NCBI GenBank assembly: GCA_007922225.1
Contig: ML679959.1
Coordinates: 29,120,540 to 29,184,539 of the forward strand
DNA length: 64,000 nt
Origin: Emydura subglobosa
Lineage: Eukaryota > Chordata > Testudines > Chelidae
Direction of reading: 5' to 3'
How positions within the stretch are numbered: position 1 is the first letter of the stretch; each line of letters starts with the position of its first letter. Under the pieces are notes generated by a model, which was not told the DNA's origin, searched no databases, and saw only the letters and a list, made by a program, of their open reading frames with translations. The position numbers were made by a program, and so were the translations under genes. Shown here piece after piece: positions 10,834 through 21,143 of the stretch.

Positions 10834-11329
10834 AAGTGTAGGGGAAATTTCCTGGGCTTTTTAGTTTCCACGTTGAGCGCTAGGAATGATTCATTTGGCT
10901 CAGGCTGGGAGTGGGCAGTTAATGAAAAGAACTTCGTCAAAGAGCTGAATTAAAGGCTTTTAGAGAGTGATGCACCATCACCAGCGACGAATACATCACT
11001 GCTGGCTCCTGGAAGATGCATGTTGTTTGCAGATTATTAATCAATAGCCGCGTGTCCCCTTCTCCTCTAATATCTCAGATTTATTCCTTGTGATTCGTTG
11101 ATGTATTATCACATTTCCTATATTGGATAGATGATTCAATTCTCTTGGATAAAGCTGCTATGGATTCGTCTCTAGATTTCAGTGTCTCTGTTTTGATGGC
11201 ATGGAGTTTGTACTAGACAGCTGCTGAGGTACACGCACCTACAGGAAGCCTGTGGATGGATTCCTCAGGCTCTTCACTTCTCTTCACCTATGCTGCAGTC
11301 CTTATTAGAAAACCACAGTGGGGGGGAAT
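10834..11329. other. Unassigned DNA
   Basis: A/T-rich, without recognised repeats. 10960-11180 lacks low-complexity sequence and could be old single-copy sequence. No exon is seen. Confidence 0.3.
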
Positions 11330-11440
11330 GACTAGTGGTTAGAGCACCAGATGGGTTCTCAGTAATCCTGGGTTCTGTTCTCTGCCCTGCCACCGGTTTC
11401 CTGAGTGATCTCGAGTCACCCATTTAGGGTGAAATGCACC
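11330..11440 (+). repeat. SINE head, tRNA-like, sense
   Basis: 'actagtggttagagcaccag' resembles a tRNA box A region, and about 45 bp downstream 'cctgggttctgttctctgc' resembles a box B (GGTTC...). 'ctgagtgatctcgagtcacc' then matches the start of the SINE body. The copy stops before the 'cctcagtttcccc' core. Confidence 0.65.
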
Positions 11441-11470
11441 TTTGTGTACAATGGGCCAGTGGAAAGGCCT

Positions 11471-12310
11471 GTGTCGATTCCAATGCCAGAAGGGACCCCA
11501 TGTGATCATCTCATCTGGCCTCCTGTGTACCACAGGCCAGAGAATTTCCCAACATAATTCCTAGCGCAGACTTTTTAGAAAAACATCCCATCTTGGTTTA
11601 AAAAGTGCCAGCGATAGAAAATCCACTGCACCCTTTGGTAAATTGTTCCAATGGTTAATTATTACCCTGATTATTAAAATGTACACCTTATTTCCAGTCT
11701 GAATTTGTCTAACTTCAACTTTCCAGCCATTGGCTCAGGTTAGACCTTTCTCTGCTAGCCTGGAGAGAGAGCCCATTATTAAATATTTATTCCCTATGTA
11801 GGTACTTATAGAGTGTGGTCAAGTCACCCCTTAACCTTCTCTTTGTTAGACTCAAGGAGCTCAATCTATTTTGTTTATCACTGTAAGTCAAGTTTTCTAA
11901 TCCTTTAATCCTTCTTGTGGCTCTGATCTGAATCGTTCCAATTTATCAATGTCTTTCTTGAATTGTGGACACCAAAATTGGACACAGTATTCCAGCAGAG
12001 GTCGCACCGTGGCTAAATGCAGAGGTAAAATAACCTCTCTGCTCCTACTCAAAATTCTCCTGTTTATGCATCCAAGGATCGATCACATTAGCACTTTTGC
12101 CATAGCATCGCACCAGGAGCCCATGTTCATCTCATTATCCACAAGCACACACAAATCTTTTTCAGAGTCGCTGCTTCCCGGGACAGAGTCCCCCATCCTG
12201 TAAGCCTGGCCTACATTCTTTGTTCCTAGATATATAGGTGTACATTTAGCCGTATTAAAATGCATGTTTGTTTGAGCCCAGGTTACCATGTGCTCCGGAT
12301 CCTTCTGAAA
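11471..12310 (-). mobile_element. CR1 LINE, antisense, 3' half
   Basis: On the minus strand this reads from ORF2 into the 3' end. In reading order the remnants are a 'FNTAKC...LGT' block, 'SEKDLCVLVDNEMNM' and 'KLKLDKFRLEIRCTF'. They belong to the region C-terminal to the CR1 reverse transcriptase palm. Several stops interrupt the frame. The 3' boundary near 11471 ('tcgattccaatgccagaagg' on the plus strand) matches the boundary of the copy at 29369. It is the same subfamily as the copy at 30606-31485. Confidence 0.8.
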
Positions 12311-12419
12311 TCCATGGAAGTCTGTGGTGTTCCTGCCCCCTCCCTGCAATCCAGACTGGTGTGTAGCTGTGTCACCCCAATTCTTCACTCTTGGGCCCTG
12401 ATTTACCCCGCTTTGCTGT

Positions 12420-12990
12420 GTGAACTACCCACTCCTGGGTCAGCCTACGCCCAGCCTCCTGTGCGTAATCAGTCCCTGGCCTAGTGAGGGAGTGCTCCGG
12501 CCAGCCACTCATGGGATAGACCCCCTAACAAACACCCCCAGTCTCAGAAGCAACCCCGGGAACTGCTGTCTTGCAGGGTTCAGTGCTCCACACTGCAAGG
12601 TCATTTACACTTCTCCGTCAATTTCTCAAAGAAATTGATATGCGCCAGCTCCGTCACTCTAAGTGAGGTCTCTGCATACACTCAATCCACATGCACTGTT
12701 TTAGATCAAACCAACAAACAAATAAGTTTATTGACTATAGCAAGATTTAAGTGGATCTAAGTCAGATTAAATATAAATCAAAAGATTAATAAATGAGTCA
12801 AGGAGTTAATCACGATTCACTAAAAGATAACTTGTATCCTAAACGATGATTAATATTCCAGTCTCTTTCAATCCATGACGTTAGCTTCCATGATGTCAAT
12901 TTACCACGCAGGCTGGTTGCGATGCGTCTTGGTGGGTAGGTGCCAGTCCTTGATGGTGCCTGGAAGATAAATTCCAGGGGAGAGCCAAGA
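12420..12990 (-). mobile_element. LTR-like repeat fragment, antisense (tentative)
   Basis: The plus strand has 'aaataagtttattgactat' at about 12720, which on the minus strand places an AATAAA polyadenylation-type signal in an A/T-rich segment. This style of sequence is common in sauropsid LTR elements, and I assign it only by resemblance. No gag, pol or env frame and no target duplication are seen. Confidence 0.35.
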
Positions 12991-13011
12991 GACAAAGATG
13001 CCTCAGAAATT

Positions 13012-13093
13012 AAATGTGTTAGTCTTTAGGGTGCTACAGGACTCTGGTTGTTTTTGCTGTGTACAGACTAACATGGCTACCCCTCTGGAACTT
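13012..13093 (+). mobile_element. Penelope-like element 3' tail (tentative)
   Basis: 'tgttagtctttagggtgcta' ... 'gtacagactaacatggctac' resembles the terminal segment of a retroelement that is abundant in turtles and crocodilians. Its end, 'aacatggctac', is related to 'aacacggctac', which ends the Penelope-like copy at 18246-18891 on its coding strand. Only about 80 bp remain. Confidence 0.5.
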
Positions 13094-15535
13094 TTCAGCT
13101 TTTAACAAGTTTCCCCAACACCCCCTGGGGTCAGGTGATTGGCCCTGTCTGGCAATGGGTGTGATTTCGTCCACTTGAACCAAAGTGCTCACAGGTGCTT
13201 AGGCCAGTCCATTGTTCCTGTCTGCCTGCCTCTGCGGGCCGTGGAAACACAGCTTTGTGTTCCTCTGCATCCATTCAAACCACGTGCGACACGCATTTGG
13301 GGATATAACACAGCAGCGTTTCATATCTGTACATATGTGTGACATTGCAGGAAACATGCCACGAGAACAATAATGTTCAGTGTGCCGTGAGCATTCCAAA
13401 AACATCTTCCACGGCACACTTTGCATCAGACGATACACAGTTACACTGTCAGGGTGAACAGGAATGATACACAACTCACACCAGAAGGGTGTACATGGGG
13501 TACAGCGTGTCACAAAGTCACAGGCCCTCTGTGCCCCTCAGGATTAATGCCGCAGTTTGGGGAGGTGGGGCTGGGGAGAAACAGAAACTTGAAAGCCTCC
13601 AACAAGCGTAACTGATGGTATCACAATGCATCTCCAGAGAAGACGGGGGAGGGAGGCTACAATAAGCAGCCTGCAACTTTAAGGATTCATTTTATTAGGC
13701 ATGCTGAAAATCCTCATTTGCACATGGTCTGAAAACTCTTCCGAGTTGGGAGGTAAAATATTTGCTAATAAGTTTAAGGTATGGACAACAAATCCTTCTC
13801 TCTGGGTCCAGGGGAAGGTGCCCAGAGTTTTGATCTTTGCCCTGCAAGGAAGTTCTCGGGTTGGCCGAATTGGTGGGCAATTACTTAGTTAGATTATGGA
13901 ATTTATCACCTAGTAATATGGTGGAGGCCTTTTAAAGACATCTCCTCAATTCACAGTATTGTGGTAATGGATAATGGGTAATTGTGGGTAATAGTCCTCC
14001 CTCAGGCAGTACTGTAAGGCAGTTTTGCAGCGTGGAATGGTGACAGGACAATATACATTTGCACCAAGCAGCATTGTTCATGTATCAAATACATTCTTTG
14101 AGCGAAGCTGATGGCTGTTGTATTTTACCACCATTGAACCTTATTTTCACTCATTTAAGGGGTTTGTCAGACACTTCATTTTCAAGGCCTGGACTATAAA
14201 GGAAGATCCATGCAGACGTGGGTATCGTAAACTTGTTTTAAATAGGTTGTATGGGTTTATCCGTGTTAGCATTTCATCAAAGGGGTTGCCCTGCTGCCCT
14301 GGCATCACAGTCACAGAGTCATGATCAGTCACACTAATACAGAAAAGTATGGCATTGTTTGCACAGAAGAGCTGTGCAATTGCACACCTAATTTGCATGC
14401 ACAATTACTGTGGCTCTTCATGCAAGTCAGGTATAGGTGCAGCCAGTTGTCAAGGGAACGATTGTTTGCATGCACTTGGTTATAACATGATTTGGTCTGG
14501 TCGGCTGCAAAAGCAAACTGTGTTCTAACATGGTCAAGACACGGTGATCGTGTTGTAGCTGGGTTCTCTGACACGCTTGTAGCTGCAAGGCCAGACGCTC
14601 CGCTGGTGTAGATTGGTGTAACCCATTGACTTCACAGGAGTATTTGCACCAGCTACAAATCTGTCCTGTAGCATAGACAAGGCCTCAGAAGGAAAATTGC
14701 CACCAACTGCTCTTCAGAAAGAACCCGGGTTTTTTTTAGACAGTTGCTATCCATGCTACCATCCGGACTGACCCGGTTTGCCTTAAGACGGCTGATGGAC
14801 GTATAGCTGAAAATAGCAGGACTGCAGAGCACAACTTGCCGTACGTCTGTGTCTCTGGTTCCATGTGTACGTGCCAGAGGCGAGGCGGGCTAGACGGAGT
14901 GAGCGCATAGTTGGGAAGAGATCAAACCTCAGTTTCCCCATGGAGATACTCTACCCACCTCAGGAGGTGGGGCTCAATGGACCTTTATAAAGCACCAGGC
15001 ACCTGCTTTAATAATAAATGATTCTGGAGAGGCACGTGAGGAGAAGGCAAAGAACCAGTGAGCCCTCTTTTAAAGACACAGCCCCTGAATGGCGGAGAGG
15101 ATGTCTGTGGCTTGGGCCGCCTACGTAAAGGGAGCTGCAGTTCAAAATACAGGCAGTTGTTGTGAGAGAAGCTTTTCCATGCCCAGTGTGTCCCACGCTG
15201 TGTGACACCCAGTACCCAAAGCGGTGACTGGGAAGTTACCAAGGCCACGAGGCAACAGCAGCAAGCCTGGCTGCCCCCAGGAGACAGTGGCTGAGCAAGG
15301 CATGGAATTAAGATCCCCTGAATCCCAGTCCAGTCTCCATCCTAGGAGACATGAGCCTTTGTGTTCCTCTAGTAGCCCAGGCACTGTCCAGGAGCCACCT
15401 CAGCGTGTACACGGCGGCCAGGGATACGCTGCCTGGGAACACCTGTTCCCAGAGCTCTGTGCTCTCTGGCACTCTGTGTGTGTGCTGGGATGACAAGGCT
15501 AGTGTCAATCCATCCCTTCGAGCTCCCTAGGCCAG
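13094..15535. other. Unassigned DNA with small palindromes
   Basis: At 14373-14386 there is a perfect 14-bp palindrome, TGTGCAATTGCACA, followed at 14391 by the octamer ATTTGCAT. At 14595-14660 'gctggtgtagattggtgtaa' resembles half of the 'acaccagtgtaaatc' repeat. No exon is recognised in any of the short frames. Confidence 0.4.
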
Positions 15536-15539
15536 GACC

Positions 15540-15645
15540 CCCTCTTTGATCTGTGTCTGTACAGCGCACAGTGCAATGGGGCCCTGGTCGGCGACAGGGA
15601 CTCCTCGGTGCTATGGTGATATAAACCAATAATAATAATATCAGT
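15540..15645 (+). repeat. SINE 3' tail, sense
   Basis: 'gtctgtacagcgcacagtgc', 'aatggggccctggtc', 'cggtgctatggtgatataaa' and a short 'aataataataat' end form the well-preserved tail of the sauropsid tRNA-derived SINE. The head and body are absent or diverged upstream. Confidence 0.75.
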
Positions 15646-16884
15646 GGTATGCATTCTGAAACGACTTCTGAGAGCACGACATTGCTCGTCTAAAAAGAGT
15701 CTCATTGGCTTGAGTGGGATTTGGATTGGGCCCTCAGCGGGCATGTATCTGTGCGTGCTTGTGTTAAAAAAATAAACCTTCCTCTTGCCACAACGTTATT
15801 TAGTATGACAAGCCTTTAGTAACGACATCGACGCTGATAGACACCCAACCCTATCAATGCACCCGGCTGCTCTTCTGTGCTTTCTGCACTGCTTTACTAT
15901 TTGCATATCAAAAATGGTATATCATTTTCCCCTGGGGATATTTGCTTTGTTTTATTTTATTCTCCGTTTTACTCTTTGGCCAACAGTTAGAAGGTCTGTT
16001 CCTGTCTGGAGTCAGGCACCTACTTCAGCCTGAGCTGTCTATTATCCGTGCCTCCCTTATCTCGCGAATGCCCTCCCTGGTGCAATGCAGTATTATCGTA
16101 TGTCCCATGTTCTCAAGGCTGAATGGCTGCACTACTTCGGAGCTCTGCTCTCCGTGTGTAAACTAGCAGACTTGCACTTTCAGTGCACAGCCCTTCTACT
16201 CCCCTCCCAGCACCACCACTTAGAACAGAAACCTCCCTCAGCCAGGGGAAAAAATGGAAAGATTGTGTCAAATCCACTCCCTTTCCCCTCCAGTTAGGTC
16301 AAATTTTCTTTGACAGAAGGTGGCAGGATTTTTCAGGACAGCGTCTTCATTTGGAAACAGCAACCTCTCATGCAAATTAAAGAGACAAGGCTGTGAGAGT
16401 TCTGTAAATCTCCCAGTGTGGGTTATGCCCCCTGACTTTTGGCTATGCCGCGTTTCATCTGTGGGTTTGCTGTGCAATGCAGAAGCTAACAGTACATGAA
16501 TGCATCCACCCCCCTTCCTCAGCGTGGGAAAACGTTCTCAGACGTTGTACAAATTACCTGGTGCATGTAGCTACTCAAATTGCAAGTTGAAAACATGTCA
16601 GGATTAGGAAAGGTAAATAAGCTTCTCAGCATCTCTCAGTGTAACTTCTTCCTTCCTGTGCAATGAGCTACGCATTGGTTAACAGAGACGGCTCATATAC
16701 ATTAGAAACCTGTGCAAGTACCTCTAGACAGCAGGGATTCCTGAAAAGCTCTGGAGACAGACTGCATTTCCCCCCACTGCCTGACGTGTCCCTGAACTGT
16801 CTGAAACGCAGCAGCCGCCTCATAATTTTGAACGGCACTGTTCTCTCTTTCAGCCTGCAGTTAATGCTAAAATTTTGCATGTAA
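15646..16884. other. Unassigned DNA
   Basis: Nothing is recognised except a perfect ATGCAAAT octamer near 16369. Both-strand frames around 15942-16477 overlap and have no recognised domain. Confidence 0.35.
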
Positions 16885-16965
16885 CAACTCCTCTGAGTAT
16901 GGGATCTCAAAGCAATCCACAAATGTTTAATGAAGCTATATTCCTGTGAGTTAGGTTTTGCTATG
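16885..16965 (-). repeat. SINE tail, antisense, split by a MITE
   Basis: 'gggatctcaaagcaatccac' and 'ttcctgtgagttaggttttg' are the reverse of the SINE 3' half. The copy continues after the inserted MITE at 17291 with 'gtacagacagacaaactgag', the reverse of the 'cctcagtttcccatctgtac' core. Confidence 0.65.
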
Positions 16966-17288
16966 CAGTAGAACCTCAGAGTTACAAAAACCAGAGTTAC
17001 AAACTGACCGGACAACCACACACCTCATTTGGAACTAGAAGTATGCAACCAGCCAGCAACAGAGATCAAAACAAAACAATCTCCCCCACACAAACACAAT
17101 ACAGCGCTGTATTAAGCGTAAACTACTAAAAGGAAAGCAGCATTTTTCTTCTGCATAGTAAAGTATTAAGTCAGTGTTCAGTTATAAACTTTTGAAAGAA
17201 CAACCATCGTGTTTTGTTCAGTTACAAACATTTCAGAGTTACGAACAACCTCTGTTGCCAACGTGTTCATAGCGCTGAGGTTCTACTG
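16966..17288. mobile_element. Pogo/Tigger-like MITE
   Basis: This 323-bp element starts CAGTAGAACCTCAG and ends in the exact reverse complement, CTGAGGTTCTACTG. Such ends are typical of Tigger/pogo-type (Tc1/mariner superfamily) elements. These insert at TA: TA follows on the right (17289-17290), and the left flank is TG, consistent with a mutated TA. Internal 'cagagttacaaa' and 'tcagagttacgaac' blocks are subterminal repeats. There is no transposase frame, so it depended on an autonomous relative. Confidence 0.85.
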
Positions 17289-17290
17289 TA

Positions 17291-17330
17291 CTTGTACAGA
17301 CAGACAAACTGAGTCAAAGACTGATCAAGA
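17291..17330 (-). repeat. SINE core, antisense, right of the MITE
   Basis: The second half of the SINE at 16885-16965, resuming directly after the TA target. See that entry. Confidence 0.55.
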
Positions 17331-17334
17331 CCTC

Positions 17335-17392
17335 AATCCAGCAAAGCACTGATTTTAAAGTTAAGCACATGCATAACTGCTTTGCTGTTTTG
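17335..17392. repeat. Palindromic 'cacatgc' repeat fragment
   Basis: 'ccagcaaagcactgatttta' and 'aagttaagcacatgcataac' precede 'tgctttgctg', so the two ends (cagcaaagca / tgctttgctg) are inverted. This matches a short palindromic interspersed repeat of sauropsids, named here only by resemblance. Confidence 0.5.
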
Positions 17393-17518
17393 GGCACAAG
17401 CTCCCATAGAGAATGAGTGACAGAACAGGGAACAGAATCCAGGATTCCTGACTTCATATCCTCTAGGTTAAAATAGGAACAAACCTGGAGGGTTTTATAC
17501 TGGAAAAATTGCAAGCAG

Positions 17519-18245
17519 ATTGGAGGACAGATTAGAATTCAAAACACACTTGACAAATTGGAGAACAGGTCTGAAATTAAGAAGATGAAATTCAGTAAAG
17601 ACAAGCGCAAAGTACTACATTTAGGAAGGAAAAACTATCTAGGCAGGTGGTAATACTGTTAGCAAGGACTGGGGGTTTTAGTGGATCACAAACTGAATAT
17701 GAGTCAGCAATATGATGCCGTTGCAAAAGAGGCTAATATCATGCTGGGGTGTGTTAACAGGTGTGTCATAGGTAAGACATGGGCGGTAATTGTCTCTCCC
17801 TATTCAACACTGATGAGGCCTAAGCTGCAGAACTGTGTCCAGTTTTGGGCGCTTCGCCTTAGGAAAGATGTGCACAAATTGGTGAGTGTCCAATGGAGAG
17901 CAACAAAAATGATGAAAGGTTTAGAAAACCTGACCTACTAGGGAAGGTTAAAAAAATTTATTCTTGAGAAAAGCAGACTGAGGGGAACCTGATGGCAGCC
18001 TTCAGATACGTTAAGGGCTGTTATAAAGAGGACAATGATCAATTGTCCAAGTTCTCCATGTCCCTGGAGACCAGACAAGAAGTAGTTGGCTTAATCAGCA
18101 GCAAGGGAGATTTAGGTTAGATATTAGGAAAAGCGAACTATAGGGTAGTTAAGCTCTGGAATAGCCTTCCAAGGGAGGTTGTGGGATCTCCGTCATCAAA
18201 GGTGTTAAAAAAGAGGTTTTACGAACACCTGTCAGGGATGGTCTA
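17519..18245 (+). mobile_element. CR1 LINE, 5' piece of a split copy
   Basis: Reads through the ORF2 region downstream of the palm. A '[18 protein letters not shown]'-type block is followed by 'GVLVDHKLNMSQQYDAVAKE' and 'LMRPKLQNCVQFWA', then '[14 protein letters not shown]' ending at a stop at 17942. Later segments, such as 'tgtgggatctccgtcatcaa', belong to the distal CR1 sequence. It breaks at 18245 where an antisense Penelope-like element begins, and resumes at 18906. Confidence 0.85.
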
Positions 18246-18891
18246 TGCAGTGGTGTTGTAGCCGTGTTGGCCCCAGGATATTAGAGAGACAAGGTGGGTG
18301 AGGTAATAACTCTTATTGGACCAATTTCTGTTGGTGAGAAAGAAACTCAAGAGTGTCACAGCTAAATGCAAGTTGGAGCAGATTGTTTAGCATAAGTAGT
18401 TAGCACATGTTCTGAGGGACCCTTCAAGATGAAGTGGCTCCTTAACATCCCTGTTTCATACAATGAAAAGGGAGGCTTAGTGGTTACAGATTGTGGTAAA
18501 AAGCCAAAAATCCAGGGTCTCTGTTCAGTCCATGATTTTTAGTGTCCAGCAAAGTGATGAATTTACGCTCCCCGGCTTGTCTTTCGAAGGTGTTGTGCAG
18601 GTTCCCTTTGAGAACGAGGATGGATAGGTCAGATACGGCGGGATAGCTTTGCGCAGAGTGTGCACCCACAGATGACAGGGTGTTTTATCTTTTATCATTT
18701 TCTTGCGTGAGTGCCATTCCAGAGTGTACAGTTGTTGTTGGGGCACTGAATGAGGTACACCCCATGTTGTGTTGGGCGTGTGTAGGACCCACGGAGCTTG
18801 AAGAGTGTGTGGTGGGGTGGGTTGATCATTGTCGCAGTGGAGGTATGTCTGCAGGTTTTGCATCTGTTGTTCTGGCAGGATCTAGTGCCTC
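18246..18891 (-). mobile_element. Penelope-like retroelement, antisense, inside CR1
   Basis: On the minus strand this is the 3' part of a Penelope-like element, ending with 'ccaacacggctacaacacca'. It is bounded by 14-bp direct repeats of CR1 sequence differing at one position (18232-18245 and 18892-18905, both containing GGATGGTCTA). These behave as a target-site duplication. It encodes the degraded C-terminal region described in the next entry. Penelope-like elements carry a reverse transcriptase and a GIY-YIG endonuclease; only the endonuclease end survives here. Confidence 0.85.
18484..18890 (-). pseudogene. Penelope-like C-terminal domain relic (GIY-YIG region)
   Basis: In reading order (right to left) there is a Cys cluster 'RGTRSCQNNRCKTCRHTSTA', then 'GSYTRPTQHGVYLIQCPNN' resembling the start of a GIY-YIG fold (VYLIQC), then after a frame change 'SDLSILVLKGNLHNTFERQA' and 'DTKNHGLNRDPGFLAFYHN'. 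This order matches the end of vertebrate Penelope-like ORFs. Frames change at least once between 18695 and 18669. The 'YVGET'-type segment expected after LIQC is degraded ('LWNGTHARK'), so the domain is dead. Confidence 0.75.
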
Positions 18892-18997
18892 TCAAGGATG
18901 GTCTAGGTACATTTATCCCCGGCTCAGCGCAGATGCCTGGACTTGATGAACTCTCAAGTTCCCTCCCAGCCCTACAGTTCTGTGCTTCTGTGTAGCA
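18892..18997 (+). mobile_element. CR1 LINE, 3' piece of the split copy
   Basis: Resumes the CR1 of 17519-18245. 'ggatggtctaggtacattta', 'ctcagcgcagatgcctggac', 'cccagccctacagttctgtg' and the terminal 'cttctgtg' form the CR1 3' end. The first 14 bp are the duplicated target of the inserted Penelope-like element. Confidence 0.85.
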
Positions 18998-20796
18998 CGT
19001 GGAGTTAGAAGAGAGAGGGATTAAACTCTCCCTTGGAACATGTAGGGCACGTCCTGGTGTGAGCGCATGTGCATGTACTTGTGTGTGCATACGCACACAC
19101 AAAGGAGGTTTAAAATCTTTTCCCCTTCCTGATCCTGGTGCTGCTGGCTGGTCGCCCTGGCCTGAGATGAAGCACCTTGTGACTGCTCTGACGGCTGATG
19201 CATCAAAGTTCAGTTTTGCAGAATTTTTGACTTTGTGGCTTGGAAAATATCTAATTTCAGAGCCAAGCGATGTCATTGCTGCACTCGGGGACAGTCCAAT
19301 AGACTTGCTGACAGGTGACATTGGACCGCTGGGGTATTGGACTGTGCTTCTCGTCCAGGTTTCTATCTCTGAAGGTGGAGAGAAAGAGCTAGTGTATGTT
19401 TTATTTCTCTCTTTTGCCTGTTTTAATCTCAATTGACCTGTTCAGTCAGACAATTCCAGTGATCAGTCATCCTTTTCATCCTTTCTCATTTTAACTTCTG
19501 CTTTTTCTTTTTTTGTGAGGGTGGTGGGGCCAAGATGCGATGGAAAAAGACAATTTCCCTATTTTTTTAACAAGTGCTATCAAAAGAAGCAGGCCCAGGT
19601 GTACAGGACTGCGAGGAAGGCCTGGTCTGAAAAAAGTATTTAATCCATTTCCTTTGGGTTGGGAGCTCCTATCCATGGAGTCCTCTTACCATGATAGACT
19701 GCATATGTCTTGCTTTGCTATTGCCTTGTGATTCCCCCTGATTTCTCTTCTCTGCCTTGTCTCTCCACATGCTGGGTACATGTCACATGCTGGGAGATGC
19801 AGCTCCAATTCCAATTCTTTGGAAAGAGGGAGTTTTCATGGAGGAAGGCCAGAGGATATTTTGATTTTCTAACAACAAGAGAGAGAAAACATCCCAGCCC
19901 TTAATAGAGAGCAGCACGACACTTCGTTTGCTTCATTGATCGACACTCGGAAAGCTTTCTTCCAGGCCTGCCCTTGGAAGGTGAGCTAGGTAGCATCGCC
20001 TAGCTGCCAGCGCCTGTTCTCGGACGTCTCCCTCATCCCAAGTCAATAGACAGCTCGGAGATGTGATACCGGGCGACTTTCCGGCAGGGTTACTGCAGCG
20101 GATGCTTCAGTCTTTCCCATTTGTTCTCCTTGCTCCAGGGAGAGGTGCTGGTGACCGCTCGATGGCAGCACATCGTTAAGAGGCCGCACATGTGGAGGAG
20201 CAAACTTGGCCATGAGCTCTTTTAACAGCAGGTCTCAGAAAAGAAAGAAAATACCTGGCTTCTTGCAATAGCCTGCGTCACCCTGTCGCTCATCCCAGGC
20301 AGTGACTGGAAGCAGAATATTCTTCACGCAGGGGGTGGCAGGGAAGGGGCCAGACAGACTGTCCTTACTGAGGCAACCACCTGGAGAAAGATCAGTCAGT
20401 GTTGGGGGGCCATAATGTGTTCCCCTCTGACAGGGTCCCCACCCAGGGATAGTCGCTCCTGCACATTGCACACGGACCCCTGCCATCTCTGCAGCTTAGC
20501 TAAATGAAGAACAGGCGGGGCGAAGTTGTGCAAGCACTGGATGAATGCCGATGACAGGAGAGGGGAAGGAGGAGAAAGAAGGAGAATAAGATGAAGTTCA
20601 GCAAAGGAAAAATTAGTCTGACTGTCAGGAAAAAAATCCCCTCCCCTGGAGCCTGTTAGGCTGCAGAACAGGCTCCCAAGGAAAGCGGTGGCAGGATCAT
20701 CAAATAAATCATGGGCATGAGGTTGGACAAAGCAGTGGCCAAAGTGCTGTGGGGAACAATAGCAGTCCTGGCGGCTGGGAGAGATGGACTGAATGA
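18998..20796. other. Unassigned DNA
   Basis: A near-palindromic alternating purine-pyrimidine segment, GTGTGTGCATACGCACACAC, lies at 19081-19100. The 148-codon minus frame at 20396-20842 runs into the CR1 tail that follows and is not a gene. No exon is recognised. Confidence 0.35.
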
Positions 20797-20945
20797 CATA
20801 AGAACATAAGAACGGCCATAGTAGGTCAGACCAATGGTCCATGCAGCCCAGTAATTTGTCTTCCGACAGTGACCAATGCCAGGTGCTTCAGAAGGAATGA
20901 GCAGAACAGGTCATCATCAAGTGATGCATCCCGTTGGCCATGGCC
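20797..20945 (-). mobile_element. CR1 LINE 3' end, antisense
   Basis: Starts with two copies of a short 'ataagaac' unit ('acataagaacataagaacgg'), the reversed terminal microsatellite of this CR1 subfamily. 'tcagaccaatggtccatgca' and 'cagtgaccaatgccaggtgc' follow. About 150 bp remain. Confidence 0.85.
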
Positions 20946-21065
20946 TGACAGATTTGTTCCAGCTCTCAATTCTATGATTTCAAGGGAGGCGGAAACTCCA
21001 GGTTCAAGTGAAAACTCACGTCTGCTGCTACTACAAACTGCTGCAATAAAAACAGTGAGCTGCAG

Positions 21066-21140
21066 GCTACGTCTGCACTCCAGCTTACGTTGGCAAAACT
21101 TACATCACGCAGGGTGTAAATATTCCACCCCCTGAGCCTC
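21066..21140. repeat. MITE fragment of the 'GTCTACAC' type
   Basis: 'ggctacgtctgcactccagc', 'ttacgttggcaaaacttaca' and 'gtaaatattccaccccctga' resemble one end of a palindrome-ended element found in sauropsids and related to 10077-10833. It stops where the CR1 ORF2 relic begins, so the CR1 may have truncated it. Confidence 0.45.
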
Positions 21141-21143
21141 ACC

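Noticed and set aside
18695..19432. 245-codon minus-strand frame, the longest in the window
   Set aside because: It is a chance fusion. The first part is unassigned DNA, the middle is a reversed CR1 tail, and only the last part is Penelope-like C-terminal sequence.
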